From: Treponema sp. UBA3813
Lineage (GTDB): Bacteria > Spirochaetota > Spirochaetia > Treponematales > Treponemataceae
NCBI GenBank assembly: GCA_002368605.1
Contig: DFEB01000007.1
Coordinates: 1-44,156, forward strand
Reading direction: 5' to 3'
DNA length: 44,156 nucleotides
The notes under the pieces were generated by a model. The model made no database searches. It worked only from the letters and a program-made list of their open reading frames with translations, and was not told where the DNA came from. The position numbers were made by a program, and so were the translations under genes. Of the stretch, positions 41,727 through 44,156 are shown piece after piece; the first letter of the stretch is position 1, and each line of letters begins with the position of its first letter.

Positions 41727-42491
41727 ATGATTCGATTAAAGAATGAAAAGGAAATTGATGGCATCCGTAAGTCTTGCCATGCCTTGGCGGATTTATTCCG
41801 CGAAGTCGTACCCCAGGTTCATGCTGGCATGAGTACAAAGGAAGTTGACGATCTTTGCGTCAAATTCATCAAAAGTATTGGCGGAACGCCGGCCTGGTAC
41901 CGGGAAGATTTCCCAGGGGCTGCTTGTATCAGTATCAATAACGAAGTCATTCACGGCATTCCGTCCCGAAAACGCATTATCCACGACGGAGACATTGTCT
42001 CCCTTGATATCGGAATCGACTTGGACGGCTACATTTCCGACTCAACCCACACTGTCATGGTGGGAAATGTAAAGCCTGAAATCAAGCGTCTTGTTAAAGC
42101 GACCCGTGAAAGCCTTGTTGCTGGAATCGCGGCTTGTGTCGCAGGGAACAGAATCCGGGACATTTCAAACGCTGTCTACAATGTGGCCAATGGTCGTTAT
42201 GGTTACGGCGTTGTCTACGATTATTGCGGTCACGGTGTCGGTCTTGATGTGCACGAAGATCCCAGCATTCCTAATCTTCCTGAAGGCGGCCCGAACCCGC
42301 GGATTCAGGCGGGTATGGTTCTTGCCATCGAGCCGATGATTAATCTGGGCACGGGTGATGTGGATTTGGCAAGCGACGGCTGGACAGTCCTCACTTCTGA
42401 CGGAAAATGGAGCTGCCACGAAGAGCATACTGTTGCGGTTTTCCCTGATCATACGGAAGTCCTCACGGCTTGCGATGACTTAATCTGCTAA
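41727..42491 (+). CDS. map: Methionine aminopeptidase, type I
   Basis: 254 residues. It removes the N-terminal methionine from new proteins using two metal ions. All five ligands are present: D94, D105, H169, E202 and E233. The substrate-binding YCGHGVGLDVHE and EPMI motifs are intact. No zinc-finger N-terminal extension. AAGGAG lies 12 nt before the ATG. It stands alone behind three hairpins and ahead of htrA. Confidence 0.96.
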   Translation: MIRLKNEKEIDGIRKSCHALADLFREVVPQVHAGMSTKEVDDLCVKFIKSIGGTPAWYREDFPGAACISINNEVIHGIPSRKRIIHDGDIVSLDIGIDLDGYISDSTHTVMVGNVKPEIKRLVKATRESLVAGIAACVAGNRIRDISNAVYNVANGRYGYGVVYDYCGHGVGLDVHEDPSIPNLPEGGPNPRIQAGMVLAIEPMINLGTGDVDLASDGWTVLTSDGKWSCHEEHTVAVFPDHTEVLTACDDLIC

Positions 42492-42515
42492 TAACAAATT
42501 TTTATGTAACTAACG

Positions 42516-42568
42516 AAGCCTCCGGGATTTTTATTATTAGAAATTAAAAATCACTCTACTGGAGGCTT
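42516..42568 (+). promoter_or_regulatory. Hairpin sequestering the htrA ribosome binding site (candidate RNA thermometer)
   Basis: AAGCCTCCGG (42516-42525) pairs over 10 bp with CTGGAGGCTT (42559-42568, one G-U), burying the GGAGG at 42561-42565. The left arm runs straight on into GATTTTTA (42526-42533), which pairs perfectly with TAAAAATC (42545-42552). The loop is 11 nt and there is a 6-nt bulge on the right. The ATG is at 42573. Regulation by heat is inferred from the structure and gene function. Confidence 0.65.
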
Positions 42569-42572
42569 ATAT

Positions 42573-44090
42573 ATGAAAAAAATAACTAAACGACTCTTGG
42601 CGGGAACAGCAGCTTGTGCTTTTGCATTTGCTGCTCTTTCTCTTTCTTGCACCCGTGTTCAGGTTCAGGGAAGCGCGGCTACGGCCTTTGCGGACACTTC
42701 AAAACCTGCGGTTACGATTCCGTCTGAATCTCTCAAGGTTATCGAGGCCTTGCAGAATTCATTCCGCTCAATCTCTTCGGGCGTCCTTCCTTCTGTCGTT
42801 GAAATCGATGTAACAGAAAAAAAAGAAGTTCAGTCAATGAATCCTTTTGAGGGATTTGACGGCTGGCCCTTTGATTTCTTCTTCGGAAACCCAAATTCTG
42901 ACCGGGATCCTTCAAAAAACAACCGAAAGCGTGAGTACGAGCAGAAAGGGCTGGGCTCTGGCGTAATCGTTCGCCGAACAGGAGACACGGTTTATGTCCT
43001 TACAAATAATCATGTCGCCGGAAAAGCGACAAACATTACCGTTAAACTGAACGATGGTCAGGAATTTGAAGGAAAGCTTGTTGGAGCTGATGAGCGGCAG
43101 GATATCGCCCTTGTTTCATTCGATGCAAAAGACGCTCAGAATGTCGTGGTCGCTGCCCTCGGTGACAGTGACAAAGTGCAGACTGGCGACATCTGTCTTG
43201 CCATGGGCGCTCCCTTGGGCTACCGTCAGTCGGTCACTCAGGGTATCGTAAGCGCAACAGGCCGAAGCGGTGACCAAATCGGCAACATGAACGACTTTAT
43301 TCAGACTGATGCAGCAATCAACCAGGGAAACTCTGGCGGTCCTCTCGTAAATATCTACGGTGAGGTAATCGGAATCAACACTTGGATTGCTTCTGGTTCT
43401 GGCGGCAGCGTAGGCTTGGGATTTGCCCTTCCGATCAACTCTGTCAAAAAGGCAATTGACGACTTCATTTCAAACGGAAAAATCACTTACGGCTGGCTGG
43501 GCGTTTCCCTCGTGGATGTCACAGACGAATACAAATCAGAATTGGGCGTAAAAGGACAGAAAGGAGCTTTTGCTTCACAGGTCTTCCTTAATTCTCCGGC
43601 TGCAAAGGGTGGCATGCAGGCTGGTGATTACATTATCGCTCTCAACGGCAAGAATATGAACAGCCAGAGCGAACTTATCCGTGAAGTCGGTTATCTCCCG
43701 GCTGGCAAAAACGCTGAATTCGTAGTTCTCCGTGGTGGAAGCAAAATCACTCTCACTGTTAAAATCGAAGAGCGAACGGACGAAGTTTCAAATGACAACG
43801 CAAAACTCTGGCCGGGCTTCATCGCTTCACCTCTCAACAAAAAATTGCGGGAAAGCCTGAAAGTTGACGACAAAATCAAGGGTGTCGCCGTATCCAATGT
43901 GCTTGAAAAGTCTCCGGCTGCGGCTCTCCGTATCCAGAACGGAGACATCATTACGGCGGTCAATGACAAAAAAATCTCTAACCTCAAGGAATTCTATGAG
44001 GCTCTTGATTTGAACCGCAACAAGGAAATCTGGTTTGATGTTTACAACGACGGACACACGATTTCTACAGGAAAATACAAATTGAACTAA
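42573..44090 (+). CDS. htrA: HtrA/Do-type envelope serine protease
   Basis: 505 residues. It is an ATP-independent protease-chaperone that removes misfolded envelope proteins. The N-terminus is a signal peptide; C26 (LSLSC) may make it a lipoprotein, though the lipobox is loose. Catalytic triad H147 (TNNHVAG), D177 (RQDIALV), S254 (GNSGGPLVN). Two PDZ domains follow, about 315-405 and 425-500. A long insert FEGFDGWPFDFFFG before the protease core is the usual LA-loop region. The GGAGG ribosome binding site lies in a predicted hairpin, suggesting control of translation. Confidence 0.95.
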   Translation: MKKITKRLLAGTAACAFAFAALSLSCTRVQVQGSAATAFADTSKPAVTIPSESLKVIEALQNSFRSISSGVLPSVVEIDVTEKKEVQSMNPFEGFDGWPFDFFFGNPNSDRDPSKNNRKREYEQKGLGSGVIVRRTGDTVYVLTNNHVAGKATNITVKLNDGQEFEGKLVGADERQDIALVSFDAKDAQNVVVAALGDSDKVQTGDICLAMGAPLGYRQSVTQGIVSATGRSGDQIGNMNDFIQTDAAINQGNSGGPLVNIYGEVIGINTWIASGSGGSVGLGFALPINSVKKAIDDFISNGKITYGWLGVSLVDVTDEYKSELGVKGQKGAFASQVFLNSPAAKGGMQAGDYIIALNGKNMNSQSELIREVGYLPAGKNAEFVVLRGGSKITLTVKIEERTDEVSNDNAKLWPGFIASPLNKKLRESLKVDDKIKGVAVSNVLEKSPAAALRIQNGDIITAVNDKKISNLKEFYEALDLNRNKEIWFDVYNDGHTISTGKYKLN

Positions 44091-44112
44091 TCAGTAATGT
44101 CAGAGTGTTCCA

Positions 44113-44135
44113 CGGAAAAATCACAGATTTTTCCG
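44113..44135. repeat. Hairpin downstream of htrA
   Basis: CGGAAAAATC and GATTTTTCCG form a perfect 10-bp stem with loop ACA, 23 nt after the htrA stop. No T-run follows, though U-rich sequence lies in the stem. It could be a terminator or the edge of a repeat cut by the window end. Confidence 0.55.
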
Positions 44136-44156
44136 AGACTCGCTCAAAACCTGTCT

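Overview
The window looks like chromosomal DNA from a Treponema-like spirochaete, probably gut or rumen associated. This is an inference from gene content: lipoproteins with loose LLSC/LLAC lipoboxes, a short FliM-like protein, a sodium-pump oxaloacetate decarboxylase, an ankyrin-repeat lipoprotein, several GGDEF proteins and moderate GC. There is no rRNA, CRISPR array, transposase or prophage. Most genes are housekeeping or metabolic.

Layout. 1-8.2 kb: a foldback repeat, then an alpha-2-macroglobulin lipoprotein directly joined to penicillin-binding protein 1C. 8.3-12.2 kb: the Na+-pumping oxaloacetate decarboxylase operon oadG-oadA-oadB, with two biotinyl domains on OadA. 12.2-13.1 kb: an accessory stretch with repeats, a small secreted protein and two tiny membrane proteins. 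13.1-18.1 kb: a DUF4230 protein, a truncated FliM-like protein and a heterodimeric ABC exporter pair. 18.1-25.3 kb: a Bax-inhibitor-1-like protein, a 26-repeat ankyrin lipoprotein, an RsmI-like methyltransferase, a sugar isomerase/epimerase, DUF763 and DUF2798. 25.5-29 kb: aldo/keto reductase plus low-molecular-weight phosphatase, two identical tRNA-Lys genes and a diguanylate cyclase. 29-34.3 kb: EF-G, a second possibly 5'-truncated GGDEF protein, tRNA-Leu with a broken partial copy downstream, DUF554 and a stand-alone MsmK/UgpC-type sugar-ABC ATPase. 34.3-38.8 kb: a membrane-anchored unknown, a LuxR-type two-component system and a divergent unknown lipoprotein. 38.9-44.1 kb: an RNase II-family enzyme, a J-domain protein, methionine aminopeptidase and an HtrA/Do protease.

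Main cross-cutting observations. (1) At least six genes lack a Shine-Dalgarno and have a -10 box exactly 6-7 nt before the start codon. In five the box carries the TGn extended -10 motif. This predicts a class of leaderless mRNAs. (2) The htrA ribosome binding site is paired in a two-part hairpin with an AT-rich upper stem, a candidate RNA thermometer. (3) Palindromic repeat DNA appears to have been inserted in frame into two membrane-protein genes. (4) Short arrays of CTCTGTG/AATCTGTG units with exact 9- or 10-bp spacing lie just upstream of three genes. (5) Two tiny membrane-protein ORFs with good ribosome binding sites lie downstream of the oad operon. All are readings of the sequence by eye and were not tested by alignment or folding software.
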